Shown: positions 56,097-64,000 of the stretch, one piece after another
Position numbering within the stretch: the first letter of the stretch is position 1
Layout of the letters: each line of letters begins with the position of its first letter
NCBI GenBank assembly: GCA_017992055.1
Contig: JAGOPK010000013.1
Span: 62,001-126,000, forward strand
DNA length: 64,000 nucleotides
DNA from: Burkholderiaceae bacterium
GTDB lineage: Bacteria > Pseudomonadota > Gammaproteobacteria > Burkholderiales > Burkholderiaceae_C
Direction: 5' to 3'
Notes under the pieces: generated by a model
Told to the model about the DNA's origin: nothing
The model's input: only the letters and a program-made list of their open reading frames with translations
Database searches by the model: none
Translations under genes and position numbers: made by a program

Positions 56097-57068
56097 ATGC
56101 CGCTGGGCACGCTCGATCGCTCACCGCCGCCGTTCTTCCGCCAGGGCCCGTCGGCGCTGACCAAGCTGGTGCTGTGCTCGGCGCTGGCGCTGTTCCTGAT
56201 GGCCGCCGATACCCGCTTCGGCCTGACGCCGCCGCTGCGCTCGGCCCTGGCCACCGCGCTGCTGCCGCTGCAGCAGGCGCTGCGCTGGCCGGTGCGCCTG
56301 TTCGACGAGGCCGCGGCCTGGGGCGCCGGCCTGGACGCGGCGCGTGCCGATGCCAATGCCGCACGCGCCCAACTGGCGCGGCAGTCGGCGCGCTCGGCCC
56401 AGGTCGAGGCGCTGGCGGCCGAGAACACGCGGCTGCGTGCGCTGCTGGAGCTGAAGCCGGCGCTGGCCGTGCGCTCGCTCAGCGCCGAGGTGCTGTACGA
56501 GGCCGCCGATCCGTACTCGCGCAAGCTGTTCATCGACCGCGGCCAGCGCCATGGCGTCCAGCTGGGCGCGCCGGTGCTCAGCGAGGCCGGCGTGCTGGGC
56601 CAGGTCACCGCGGTCTATCCGCTGTCGGCCCTGGTCACGCTGCTGAGCGACCGTGACGCGGCCATCCCCGTGCTCAACCCGCGCACCCAGGCGCGCAGCG
56701 CGGCCTTTGGCGGTGCCGAGGGCGGTGGCGCGCTGGAGCTGCGCTTCGTCGCCGCCAATGCCGACGTGAAGACCGGCGATGCCCTGGTCACCAGCGGCCT
56801 GGACGGCGTCTACCCGCCCGGCCTGGCGGTGGGCCAGGTGACGCGCGTGGACCGCCGCGCCGACGCCGGCTTTGCGCGCATCCTGGTGCAGCCGGCGGCG
56901 GCCATCGACGGCGTGCGCCACCTGCTGGTGCTGGAGCCGGTGGGTGCCCAGCTGCCGCCGCGGCCCGATGGCGCGGCCACGCCGTCGCCGGTGATCTCGG
57001 CCACCGCGGCCAGCGCCGCCGCCGCGCGCGCCTCGGCCGCGGCCTCGGCGATGGAGAAGAAGCCATGA
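56097..57068 (+). CDS. mreC: Rod shape-determining protein MreC
   Basis: A periplasmic elongasome scaffold that binds PBP2. It is 323 residues long. A short cytoplasmic start (with the SPPPFFRQGPSAL block common in Burkholderiales) leads to one membrane span (about 23-43), a coiled coil (60-115, ending AENTRLRALLELKPAL) and the MreC beta-domain (about 120-285, ADPYSRKLFIDRGQRHGVQLGAPVLSEAGVLGQV, DLRFVAANADVKTGDALVTSGLDGVYPPGLAVGQV-like). A Pro/Ala-rich tail follows, more variable in length. The ATG at 56097 is chosen over one at 56070 to match the family N-terminus. It overlaps mreD by 4 bp. Confidence 0.96.
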   Translation: MPLGTLDRSPPPFFRQGPSALTKLVLCSALALFLMAADTRFGLTPPLRSALATALLPLQQALRWPVRLFDEAAAWGAGLDAARADANAARAQLARQSARSAQVEALAAENTRLRALLELKPALAVRSLSAEVLYEAADPYSRKLFIDRGQRHGVQLGAPVLSEAGVLGQVTAVYPLSALVTLLSDRDAAIPVLNPRTQARSAAFGGAEGGGALELRFVAANADVKTGDALVTSGLDGVYPPGLAVGQVTRVDRRADAGFARILVQPAAAIDGVRHLLVLEPVGAQLPPRPDGAATPSPVISATAASAAAARASAAASAMEKKP

Positions 57069-57583
57069 TGCCGCGTGGCTCCGACCAGCTGCTGCTGCCG
57101 GCCAATCCGCTGTTCATCGGCTTTTCGCTGCTGATCGCGGCCCTGCTGGAGATGACGCCGGTGGGCCGGCACCCGGCCTCGCCCGACGTGGTGGCCCTGG
57201 TGCTGGTGTTCTGGAACGTGCACCAGCCGCGGCGCGTGGGCGTGGGCTGGGCCTTCTTGTTCGGCCTGGTGATCGACGTGCACGAGGGCGCGGTGCTGGG
57301 CCAGCATGCGCTGGCCTATACGCTGCTGTCGTACTTTGCGATCACCGTGCACCGGCGGCTGCTGTGGTTTTCGGTGCCGGCGCAGGCGCTGCAGATCCTG
57401 CCGCTGTTTGCCGCCGCCCACCTGGCCTCGCTGGTGGCGCGCATGATCGCCGGCGGCATGTTCCCGGGCTGGGGCGTGCTGCTGGCGCCGGTGGCCGAGG
57501 CGGCGCTGTGGCCGCTGGCCGTGTGGCTGCTGCTGGCGCCGCAGCGCCGGCCGCCCGATCCGGATCAGAACCGGCCGCTGTGA
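57065..57583 (+). CDS. mreD: Rod shape-determining protein MreD
   Basis: A membrane protein of the elongasome. It is 172 residues long with five predicted spans and a short basic/proline-rich cytoplasmic tail (PQRRPPDPDQNRPL). The block PDVVALVLVFWNVHQPRRVGVGWAFLFGLVIDVHEGAVLGQHAL is the MreD signature. It starts by ATGA overlap with mreC and ends by overlap with mrdA (TGATG), so stoichiometric expression with both neighbours is expected. Confidence 0.95.
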   Translation: MMPRGSDQLLLPANPLFIGFSLLIAALLEMTPVGRHPASPDVVALVLVFWNVHQPRRVGVGWAFLFGLVIDVHEGAVLGQHALAYTLLSYFAITVHRRLLWFSVPAQALQILPLFAAAHLASLVARMIAGGMFPGWGVLLAPVAEAALWPLAVWLLLAPQRRPPDPDQNRPL

Positions 57584-59541
57584 TGACCGAGCTGAAGGAC
57601 CTGGACCGCGAACTCAGCCGCTTCAAGTGGCGGCTGATCGCCGCGGCCCTGGTGGTGCTGGGCGGCTTCGGCCTGCTGGCCTCGCGCATGGTCTGGCTGC
57701 AGGTGGTGCGCCATGCCGAGCTGGCCGAGCAGGCCGAGAACAACCGCATCTCCGTGGTGCCCACGGTGCCCAACCGCGGCCTGATCGTCGATCGCCACGG
57801 CGTGGTGCTGGCCACCAACTACTCGGCCTATACGCTGGAGATCACGCCCAGCAAGCTGGGCGGCGAGCTGGAGGCCACCATCGACCGCCTGGCCGAGCTG
57901 GTGGAGATCGCGCCCAAGGACCGGCGCCGCTTCAAGCGGCTGATGGAAGAAAGCAAGCGCTTCGAGTCGCTGCCCATCCGCAACCGTCTGAGCGACGAGG
58001 AGGTGGCGCGCTTCACGGCGCAGAAGTTCCGCTTTCCGGGCGTGGAGGTGCGGGCGCGGCTGTTCCGCAACTACCCGCTGGGCGAGACCGCCTCGCACCT
58101 GGTGGGCTACATCGGCCGCATCAATGCCGCCGAGCAGAAGGCCATGGAAGAGTGGCCGGACGAGGACCAGGGCAACTACCGCGGCACCGAGGTCATCGGC
58201 AAGCTGGGCCTGGAGCAGCGCTACGAGCGCGAGCTGCACGGCATCACCGGCTTCGACCAGGTGGAAACCTCGGCCGGCGGCCGCGCCGTGCGCCGCCTGG
58301 GCAGCCATCCGGCCACGCCGGGCCAGACGCTGCAGCTGTCGGTGGACATCAAGTTGCAATACCTGGTGGAGCAGCTGTTCGGCGAGCGCCGCGGCGCCCT
58401 GGTGGCCATCGACCCGCGCAACGGCGAGGTGCTGGCCTTTGTCAGCAAGCCCACCTTCGACCCCAACCTGTTCGTCGACGGCATCGACGTGGAGAGCTGG
58501 AAGGCGCTGAACGAAAGCCTGGACAAGCCGCTGCTGAACCGCGCGCTGCGCGGCACCTATCCGCCGGGCAGCACCTTCAAGCCCTTCATGGCCATGGCCG
58601 CGCTGAGCAGCGGCAAGCGCGCCGCGTCCACCGTCATCAACGACGGCGGCACCTTCACCTTCGGCGGCCATGTGTTCCGCAGCCATGGCGACCATGGCCT
58701 GGGCGCGGTGGACATGCGCCGCTCCATCGTGCAGTCCAGCAACGTCTACTACTACTCGCTGGCCAACGAGATGGGCGTGGACCTGATGCACGAGCTGCTG
58801 TCGCCCTATGGCTTCGGCCAGCGCAGCGGCATCGACATGGACGGCGAGCTGACCGGCGTGCTGCCGTCCACCGACTGGAAGCGCCGCGCCTACAAGCGGC
58901 CCGAGCAGCAGAAGTGGTATGCCGGCGAGACCATCTCGCTGGGCATCGGCCAGGGCTACAACCACTTCACCATGCTGCAGCTGGCCCAGGCCACGGCCAC
59001 CCTGGTGTCGGGCGGCCAGCGCTTCCAGCCGCGCCTGGTGCGCGAGATCCGCGACGTGGTGCACCAGACCGCCAGGCCGGCGCCCACCGAGGCCCGCGAG
59101 CCGCTGGCGCTGAAGCCCGAGCATGTGTCCCTGGTGATGAACGCCATGCACGGCGTGACGCAGGAAGGCACCTCCACGCGCATCTTTGCCGGCGCGCCCT
59201 ACAAGAGCGGCGGCAAGACCGGCACGGCCCAGGCGGTGTCCATCCGCCAGGGCGAGAAGTACAACGCCGGCCGCCTGGCCGAGTACCAGCGCGACCATTC
59301 GCTGTACACCGCCTTTGCGCCGCTGGAGGCGCCGACGGTGGCGCTGGCGGTGATCGTCGAGAACGCCGGCTTCGGCGCCACCGCCGCCGCGCCCATCGCC
59401 CGGCGCGTGTTCGACTACCTGCTGCTGGGCCAGTGGCCCAGCGAAGAAGACATCGCCGCCACCCGCGCCGGCACCTCGGTGGCGCCCATGGGCACGCCGC
59501 GCCGCGCCGACCAGATCACGCTGCCGGGAGCCGCGCCATGA
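57583..59541 (+). CDS. mrdA: Penicillin-binding protein 2 (elongation transpeptidase)
   Basis: The class B transpeptidase that crosslinks lateral-wall peptidoglycan. It is 652 residues long, with a cytoplasmic start, one membrane span (about 18-36), a PBP dimer/pedestal domain (about 60-240) and a transpeptidase domain. The catalytic serine is S330 in PPGSTFKPF (SxxK 330-333), followed by SSN (385-387) and KTGT (545-548). It starts at the ATG overlapping the mreD stop by one base. The stop overlaps mrdB by 4 bp. Together with RodA it is the core synthase of the elongasome. Confidence 0.98.
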   Translation: MTELKDLDRELSRFKWRLIAAALVVLGGFGLLASRMVWLQVVRHAELAEQAENNRISVVPTVPNRGLIVDRHGVVLATNYSAYTLEITPSKLGGELEATIDRLAELVEIAPKDRRRFKRLMEESKRFESLPIRNRLSDEEVARFTAQKFRFPGVEVRARLFRNYPLGETASHLVGYIGRINAAEQKAMEEWPDEDQGNYRGTEVIGKLGLEQRYERELHGITGFDQVETSAGGRAVRRLGSHPATPGQTLQLSVDIKLQYLVEQLFGERRGALVAIDPRNGEVLAFVSKPTFDPNLFVDGIDVESWKALNESLDKPLLNRALRGTYPPGSTFKPFMAMAALSSGKRAASTVINDGGTFTFGGHVFRSHGDHGLGAVDMRRSIVQSSNVYYYSLANEMGVDLMHELLSPYGFGQRSGIDMDGELTGVLPSTDWKRRAYKRPEQQKWYAGETISLGIGQGYNHFTMLQLAQATATLVSGGQRFQPRLVREIRDVVHQTARPAPTEAREPLALKPEHVSLVMNAMHGVTQEGTSTRIFAGAPYKSGGKTGTAQAVSIRQGEKYNAGRLAEYQRDHSLYTAFAPLEAPTVALAVIVENAGFGATAAAPIARRVFDYLLLGQWPSEEDIAATRAGTSVAPMGTPRRADQITLPGAAP

Positions 59542-60722
59542 CCTCACCCTCGGCCAGCCCGCGGCGCGCGGTGCGCGCCATTGCCGGCCCCAGCCTGTGG
59601 ACGCGGCTGAAGCCGGTGTTCGCCGGCTTCGACTGGCCGCTGACCGCGGTGGTGCTGGCCCTGGCCACGCTGGGCCTGGTGACCATGTACTCGGTGGGTT
59701 TCGACCACGGCACGCGCTTTGCCGACCATGGCCGCAACATGCTGATCGGCGCGCTGCTGATGTTTGCCGTGGCCCAGGTGCCGCCGCAGCGCCTGCAGGC
59801 CCTGGCCGTGCCGGTGTATGTGCTGGGGCTGAGCCTGCTGCTGGCCACGGCGCTGTTCGGCATCACCAAGAAGGGCGCAACACGCTGGCTGAACATCGGC
59901 ATCGTGATCCAGCCCAGCGAGATCATGAAGCTGGCCATGCCGCTGATGCTGGCCTGGTGGTTCCAGCGCCGCGAGGGCCAGTGGCGCTGGCCCGAGTTCG
60001 CCATCGCCGGCGCGCTGCTGCTGCTGCCCACGCTGATGGTGGCCAAGCAGCCCGACCTGGGCACGGCCATCCTGGTGTTTGCCGGCGGCTTCTATGTGCT
60101 GTTCTTCGCCGGCCTGAGCTGGCGGCTGATCCTGCCGGTGGCCCTGATCGGCGCCATCGGCGTGGCCACCATCGTGGTCTCCGGCGATGCGCTGTGCCAG
60201 CCCGAGGTCGACTGGCATGTGCTGCGCGACTACCAGAAGCAGCGCGTCTGCACCCTGCTCGACCCGACGCGCGACCCGCTGGGCAAGGGCTTCCACATCC
60301 TGCAGGGCATGATCGCCATCGGCTCCGGCGGCCTGGGCGGCAAGGGCTTCATGAGCGGCACGCAGACGCACCTGGAGTTCATTCCCGAGCGCACCACCGA
60401 CTTCGTGTTCGCCGGCTTTGCCGAGGAGTTCGGCCTGGTTGGCGTGGGCCTGCTGCTGCTGTGCTACTCGGCGCTGATCCTGCGCGGCCTGGTCATCGCC
60501 GCCCAGGCGCCCACCGCCTTCTCGCGCCTGCTGGCCGGCGCCATCTCGCTGAGCTTCTTCACCTATGCCTTCGTCAACCTGGGCATGGTCAGCGGCGTGC
60601 TGCCGGTGGTGGGCGTGCCGCTGCCCTTCATCAGCTATGGCGGCACGGCCATGGTCACGCTGGGCCTGGCACTCGGCATGCTGATGTCGATTGCCCGCAG
60701 CCGCGGCCTGATGCAACGCTAG
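59538..60722 (+). CDS. mrdB: Rod shape-determining glycosyltransferase RodA
   Basis: The SEDS-family peptidoglycan glycan polymerase that partners PBP2. It is 394 residues long with ten predicted spans. The family blocks are WLNIGIVIQPSEIMKLAMPL (containing the QPSE motif), AKQPDLGTAILVF, LDPTRDPLGKGFHILQGMIAIGSGGLGGKGF (catalytic-aspartate loop), THLEFIPERTTDFVFAGFAEEFG and FISYGGTAMVTLGLALGML at the C-terminal end. The 4-bp overlap with mrdA couples their translation. It converges on amgK with the stops 11 bp apart and closes the mre operon. Confidence 0.97.
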   Translation: MTSPSASPRRAVRAIAGPSLWTRLKPVFAGFDWPLTAVVLALATLGLVTMYSVGFDHGTRFADHGRNMLIGALLMFAVAQVPPQRLQALAVPVYVLGLSLLLATALFGITKKGATRWLNIGIVIQPSEIMKLAMPLMLAWWFQRREGQWRWPEFAIAGALLLLPTLMVAKQPDLGTAILVFAGGFYVLFFAGLSWRLILPVALIGAIGVATIVVSGDALCQPEVDWHVLRDYQKQRVCTLLDPTRDPLGKGFHILQGMIAIGSGGLGGKGFMSGTQTHLEFIPERTTDFVFAGFAEEFGLVGVGLLLLCYSALILRGLVIAAQAPTAFSRLLAGAISLSFFTYAFVNLGMVSGVLPVVGVPLPFISYGGTAMVTLGLALGMLMSIARSRGLMQR

Positions 60723-60733
60723 CCAGCAGCGCG

Positions 60734-61828
60734 TCAGCGCAGCGAGAAGCCGTCGCGGGTCAGCGACCCGGCCAGCTGCTCCAGCAGCGGCAGCAGCGGC
60801 GCCAGCTCGCGGTAGCGCACCACCACCCGCGTGGCATAGGCAAAGAAGCGCGGCAGGTCGGCGCTGTAGGCCGGCTTGCCGTCGCGGTGCTTGAGGCGGC
60901 AGAAGATGCCCAGCACCTTCAGGTGGCGCTGCAGGCCCATCCATTCGATGGCCCGCCAGCAGTCGCCGAAGTCGTCCTCGAAGCGGTGGCCGGCCAGCAG
61001 GCCGTCGGCGCGTGCGCCCTGCCACCAGCGCACGGCCCAGTCCAGCTCCTGCGGCTCGTCCCAGGAGATGAAGGCATCGCGCAGCAGCGAGGCGATGTCG
61101 TAGGTCACCGGGCCCAGCACCGCATCCTGGAAGTCGAGGATGCCGGGCTCGGGCGCGCCCGGCGCGCTGGCCACCATCAGGTTGCGCGGCATCCAGTCGC
61201 GGTGCACGGCCACGCGCGGCTGGTCGAGTGCGCTGGCCACCAGGCGCTCGCAGATGCCCTGCCACTTCGATTGCTGGGCTTCGGTCCAGACCACGCCATG
61301 CTCGCGCGCCACGCACCACTCGGGAAACAGCGCCAGCTCGCGCTGCAGCAGGGCTGCGTCATAGGCCGGCAGGCCCTGGGCATCGACCTGGCGCTGCCAC
61401 TGGCGCAGCGCGGCCAGGGCATTGCGCATCAGGCGCTGGATGCCGGCCGCATCGGCGGCGGCCACCGCGGCCTGCAGCACCGGCAGGTAGGTGCTGGCGC
61501 CCAGGTCGGACAGCAGCAGAAAGCCCTGCTGCGCATCGGCGGCCAAGAGCTGCGGGCCGTGCAGGCCGGCGGCACCGATGCGCGCGGCGATGTCGACGAA
61601 GGGCCGCACATCTTCCAGCGGCGGCGGCGCGTCCATCACGATGGCGCTGGCCCAGGCGCCGCCGGGGCGGCCCTGCACGCGGAAATAGCGGCGGAAGCTG
61701 GCATCGGCCGAGGCCGGCGCCAGGGTCGTGGCATCGAGCTGCTGCTGCTCGGCCAGCGGCGTGAACCAGGCGTGGAAGGCGGCCTGGCGGGCCGGGTCGG
61801 CCCAGGAGATGGCGGGGGTGGGCTGCAT
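60734..61828 (-). CDS. amgK: Cell-wall sugar kinase AmgK-like (aminoglycoside phosphotransferase family)
   Basis: Probably phosphorylates N-acetylmuramate and/or N-acetylglucosamine at the anomeric carbon in the peptidoglycan recycling bypass. It is 364 residues long. The kinase-fold landmarks are ASADASFRRYFRVQ (nucleotide loop), LLLSDLG, the catalytic loop VAVHRDWMPRNLMV (H-x-D) and the magnesium motif ILDFQDAVLGPVTYDIASLL. It diverges from lptD across 90 bp, an arrangement also known in pseudomonads. In many relatives amgK is followed by murU, but here the next gene on that side is mrdB on the other strand, so no murU is adjacent. Substrate assignment is by family. Confidence 0.88.
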   Translation of the reverse strand: MQPTPAISWADPARQAAFHAWFTPLAEQQQLDATTLAPASADASFRRYFRVQGRPGGAWASAIVMDAPPPLEDVRPFVDIAARIGAAGLHGPQLLAADAQQGFLLLSDLGASTYLPVLQAAVAAADAAGIQRLMRNALAALRQWQRQVDAQGLPAYDAALLQRELALFPEWCVAREHGVVWTEAQQSKWQGICERLVASALDQPRVAVHRDWMPRNLMVASAPGAPEPGILDFQDAVLGPVTYDIASLLRDAFISWDEPQELDWAVRWWQGARADGLLAGHRFEDDFGDCWRAIEWMGLQRHLKVLGIFCRLKHRDGKPAYSADLPRFFAYATRVVVRYRELAPLLPLLEQLAGSLTRDGFSLR

Positions 61829-61918
61829 CGTCGGAGGGCACCAGGCCCTCATGGATAATCGCCGGATTCTACGAAGCGCCTGCCGGCCGGCGGGGCCCTC
61901 CCACCCGCGTCCACCGCC

Positions 61919-64000
61919 GTGCCTGCCGTTCTCCGCGCCGAATCCCCCACCTGCCTGCCCCTGCTGCGGCCCATCGCCCTGGCCGCCGGCATGGCCAGCC
62001 TGGCCTTCTGGCCGCTGCCGGGCTGGAGCCAGGCGGCCGCCCCGCAGGCCGCCAGCCCCGCATCGGCCGCGGCCTCGGCCTCGGCCGCCGAGCCGCTGTC
62101 GCTGCGCAGCACGCCGCGCCTGCCCGATCGCGCCGCGGCCGGTGCCGCCGCGCCGGCCGGTCCGGTGTCGCTGCGTGCCGAGCGCCTGCTGGTGCGCCCC
62201 GACATCGATGCCCGCGCCGAGGGCCAGGTCGAGCTGCGCCGCGCGCCGACGGTGATCCGCGCCCAGCGCCTGCACTATGACCAGGCCAGCGACACCGCCA
62301 GCGCCAGCGGCCAGGTGGAGGTCGAGCACGGCGGCGTGCGCTACCGCGGCGCCGAGCTGCAGCTGCAGCTGCAGCGTTTCGAGGGCTGGTTCCTGGCGCC
62401 CGAGTTCGAGTTCCTGACGCTGGGCGCCGGTGGTCGCGCCGAGCGCATCGACCTGCTCGACAGCAGCCGCAGCCGCGCCCAGCGCGCCATCTACACCAGC
62501 TGCCCGCGCGACGATGGCGCCGAGCCCGACTGGCTGCTGCGCACCGAGCGCGTGCGCCTGGACCTGGCGGCCAACGAGGGCATTGCCGAGGGCGCGGTGC
62601 TGCAGTTCCTGGGCGTGCCCATCCTGGCGCTGCCGGTGGTCAGCTTCCCGCTCACCGACGACCGCAAGAGCGGCTGGCTGCCGCCGACCCTGGTGCCGGT
62701 GGACAGCCGCAACGGCTTCACGCTCAGCGTGCCCTACTACTGGAACATCGCGCCCAACCGCGATGCCACCTTCACGCCCACCGTCTACCTGCGGCGCGGC
62801 CTGTCGCTGACCAGCGAGTTCCGCTGGCTGGAGCCGCGCCACGGCGGCCGCATCAGCCTGCATGCGCTGCCGCATGACCGCGTGGCCGGCAGCAGCCGCC
62901 ATGCCTGGGCCATCGAGCAGCAGACCGCGGCGCCCGGCGGCCTGCAGCTGTCGCTGCAGGCCCAGCGCGTGTCGGACGACAGCTACTGGAAGGACTTTCC
63001 CCAGCATGTGCCCGGCACCTCGCCGCGCCTGCTGTCGCAGGACCTGCGCGCCGAGCGCAGCTTCAGCACCCGCTTCGGCGAGCTCAATGCCTATGCCCGC
63101 GTGCAGCAGTGGCAGGTGCTGCAGACCGGCGAGGACGGCGACCTGATCGTCAGCCCCTACCAGCGCAGCCCGCAGCTGGGCCTGCGCCTGGCGCCGCAGC
63201 CGGGCCAGCTGCCGTTTGGCCTGCGCGCCGGGCTGGAGACCGAAGTCAACCGCTTCACGCTGCCCCATGTCAGCCGCCTGGCCGCCGAGGCCGCGGCCTT
63301 GCCCACCGGCTGGCGCTGGCATGGCCTGGGCCAGATCAGCCGGCCCATCGTGCGGCCGGCCTGGTGGCTGACGCCCAAGCTGGCCTTCAATGCCGCGGCT
63401 TACGACCTGGACCAGGCCGGCCTGCCGCGCCAGCGCGCCCAGCGCTTCATCCCCACGCTGTCGCTGGACGGCGGCCTGGTGGCCGAGCGGCGCAGCACCT
63501 GGTTCGGCCGGCCTCAGCGCCAGACGCTGGAGCCGCGCCTGCTGTACGTCAACACGCCCTACCGCGACCAGTCGCAGCTGCCGCTGTTCGACACCGCCGA
63601 GCGCGACTTCAACGCCGTGTCGATTTATGCCGAGAACGCCTTCTCCGGCATCGACCGCGTGCCCGATGCCCACCAGCTGACCGCCGGCGTGACCACGCGC
63701 ATGGTCGATGCGCAGACCGGTGTCGAGACCTTCCGCCTGGGCCTGGCGCAGCGCTTCCGCTTCCGCGACCAGCGTGTGGTGGTCGAGGGCGAGCCGCAGA
63801 CGCAGCGGGTCTCGGACATGCTGATCGAGGGCTCGACCGCGGTCTTCAACCCCTGGCGGCTGGACGCGGCCCTGCAGTACAACCCCGACAGCTCGCGCGT
63901 GGTGCGCTCCATCCTCGGCGCACGCTGGACGCCGGGGCCGATGCGCACGCTGAGCCTGGGCTACCGCCTGGCGCGGGGCCTGTCCGAGCAGGCCGAGTTC
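61919..64000 (+). CDS. lptD: LPS-assembly protein LptD, 3' end cut by window
   Basis: An outer-membrane beta-barrel that inserts lipopolysaccharide together with LptE. About 694 residues are present of roughly 780-800. The proposed start is the GTG at 61919, giving a signal-like N-terminus (hydrophobic to about residue 40, ending WSQ-AAA). An ATG at 61991 is an alternative. The N-terminal OstA/LptA-like domain (about 80-230, VSLRAERLLVRPDIDARAEGQVELRR) is followed by IYTSCPRDDG, whose cysteine corresponds to one of the conserved disulfide cysteines, and by WLPPTLVPVDSRNGFTLSVPYYWNIAPNRDATFTP (barrel start). The remainder is alternating barrel strands. It diverges from amgK. SurA and pdxA genes would be expected beyond the edge. 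Confidence 0.94.
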   Translation, partial: MPAVLRAESPTCLPLLRPIALAAGMASLAFWPLPGWSQAAAPQAASPASAAASASAAEPLSLRSTPRLPDRAAAGAAAPAGPVSLRAERLLVRPDIDARAEGQVELRRAPTVIRAQRLHYDQASDTASASGQVEVEHGGVRYRGAELQLQLQRFEGWFLAPEFEFLTLGAGGRAERIDLLDSSRSRAQRAIYTSCPRDDGAEPDWLLRTERVRLDLAANEGIAEGAVLQFLGVPILALPVVSFPLTDDRKSGWLPPTLVPVDSRNGFTLSVPYYWNIAPNRDATFTPTVYLRRGLSLTSEFRWLEPRHGGRISLHALPHDRVAGSSRHAWAIEQQTAAPGGLQLSLQAQRVSDDSYWKDFPQHVPGTSPRLLSQDLRAERSFSTRFGELNAYARVQQWQVLQTGEDGDLIVSPYQRSPQLGLRLAPQPGQLPFGLRAGLETEVNRFTLPHVSRLAAEAAALPTGWRWHGLGQISRPIVRPAWWLTPKLAFNAAAYDLDQAGLPRQRAQRFIPTLSLDGGLVAERRSTWFGRPQRQTLEPRLLYVNTPYRDQSQLPLFDTAERDFNAVSIYAENAFSGIDRVPDAHQLTAGVTTRMVDAQTGVETFRLGLAQRFRFRDQRVVVEGEPQTQRVSDMLIEGSTAVFNPWRLDAALQYNPDSSRVVRSILGARWTPGPMRTLSLGYRLARGLSEQAEF

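Noticed and set aside
60734-63673. A 979-codon minus-strand frame running through amgK and antisense to lptD
   Set aside because: Only its last 364 codons look like a protein (amgK, start at 61828). The upstream part is a compositional shadow of lptD.

Overview
The window is a compact, GC-rich (about 70%) stretch of bacterial chromosome carrying 55 genes, nearly all of them ordinary core or accessory metabolism. Gene content points to the Burkholderiales (Betaproteobacteria), probably near the Rubrivivax/Leptothrix/Ideonella group. Supporting features are a Bug-type binding protein, a PEP-CTERM protein, a TraR/DksA gene beside a 'translational machinery protein' gene, DUF4124, and the gatCAB//mreBCD-mrdAB block. 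This is inference from families, not a database match. I found no tRNA, rRNA, CRISPR array, insertion sequence, phage or integration site, and no gene-free gap above 300 bp.

Layout. 1-12 kb: Old Yellow Enzyme (cut by the edge), divergent CoA-transferase with an unknown partner, CAAX-type protease, SNF2-like protein with a lysine/alanine-rich tail, tgt, a very large exported MORN-repeat protein, a cytochrome c, an exported unknown, proC. 12-15 kb: gdhA, a Bug binding protein and an Lrp regulator in one direction. 15-20 kb: a nucleoside-type (BMP) ABC transporter split by a DUF3667 gene. 20-25 kb: yjgN-like/M48 pair, purB, pyrF. 25-31 kb: orphan hybrid histidine kinase, PEP-CTERM protein, M14 carboxypeptidase. 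31-35 kb: FAD reductase, class II amidotransferase and anchored beta-helix protein in one transcription unit, then a divergent TraR/DksA-type pair. 35-44 kb: PQQ-type propeller, glcB with divergent lysR, pncB, hpd with divergent lrp. 44-48 kb: a flavin monooxygenase and an AcoR-type sigma-54 activator. 48-52 kb: two small envelope proteins, xthA, pyrE, DUF4124 protein. 51-64 kb: gatCAB, divergent mreBCD-mrdA-mrdB, amgK, and lptD (cut by the edge).

How the genes work together. The clearest functional blocks are the tRNA amidotransferase (gatCAB), the rod-shape/elongasome operon (mreB to rodA) with amgK and lptD nearby as further envelope genes, pyrimidine/purine synthesis genes scattered singly (purB, pyrF, pyrE), and glutamate/proline metabolism (proC, gdhA).

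The most interesting signals are regulatory. A flavin monooxygenase has a near-consensus -24/-12 promoter. About 150 bp upstream lie two copies of a 10-bp palindrome, next to the gene of a sigma-54 activator. A perfect FNR/Anr-type box stands before the TraR/DksA pair, and a one-mismatch copy before the cytochrome c gene. An 8-bp inverted repeat brackets the hpd/lrp divergent promoter. A perfect DnaA box lies between gatC and mreB. The least described proteins are the 896-residue MORN/coiled-coil/six-cysteine exported protein and the SNF2-like protein that fuses a histone-H1-like tail to an eroded helicase.
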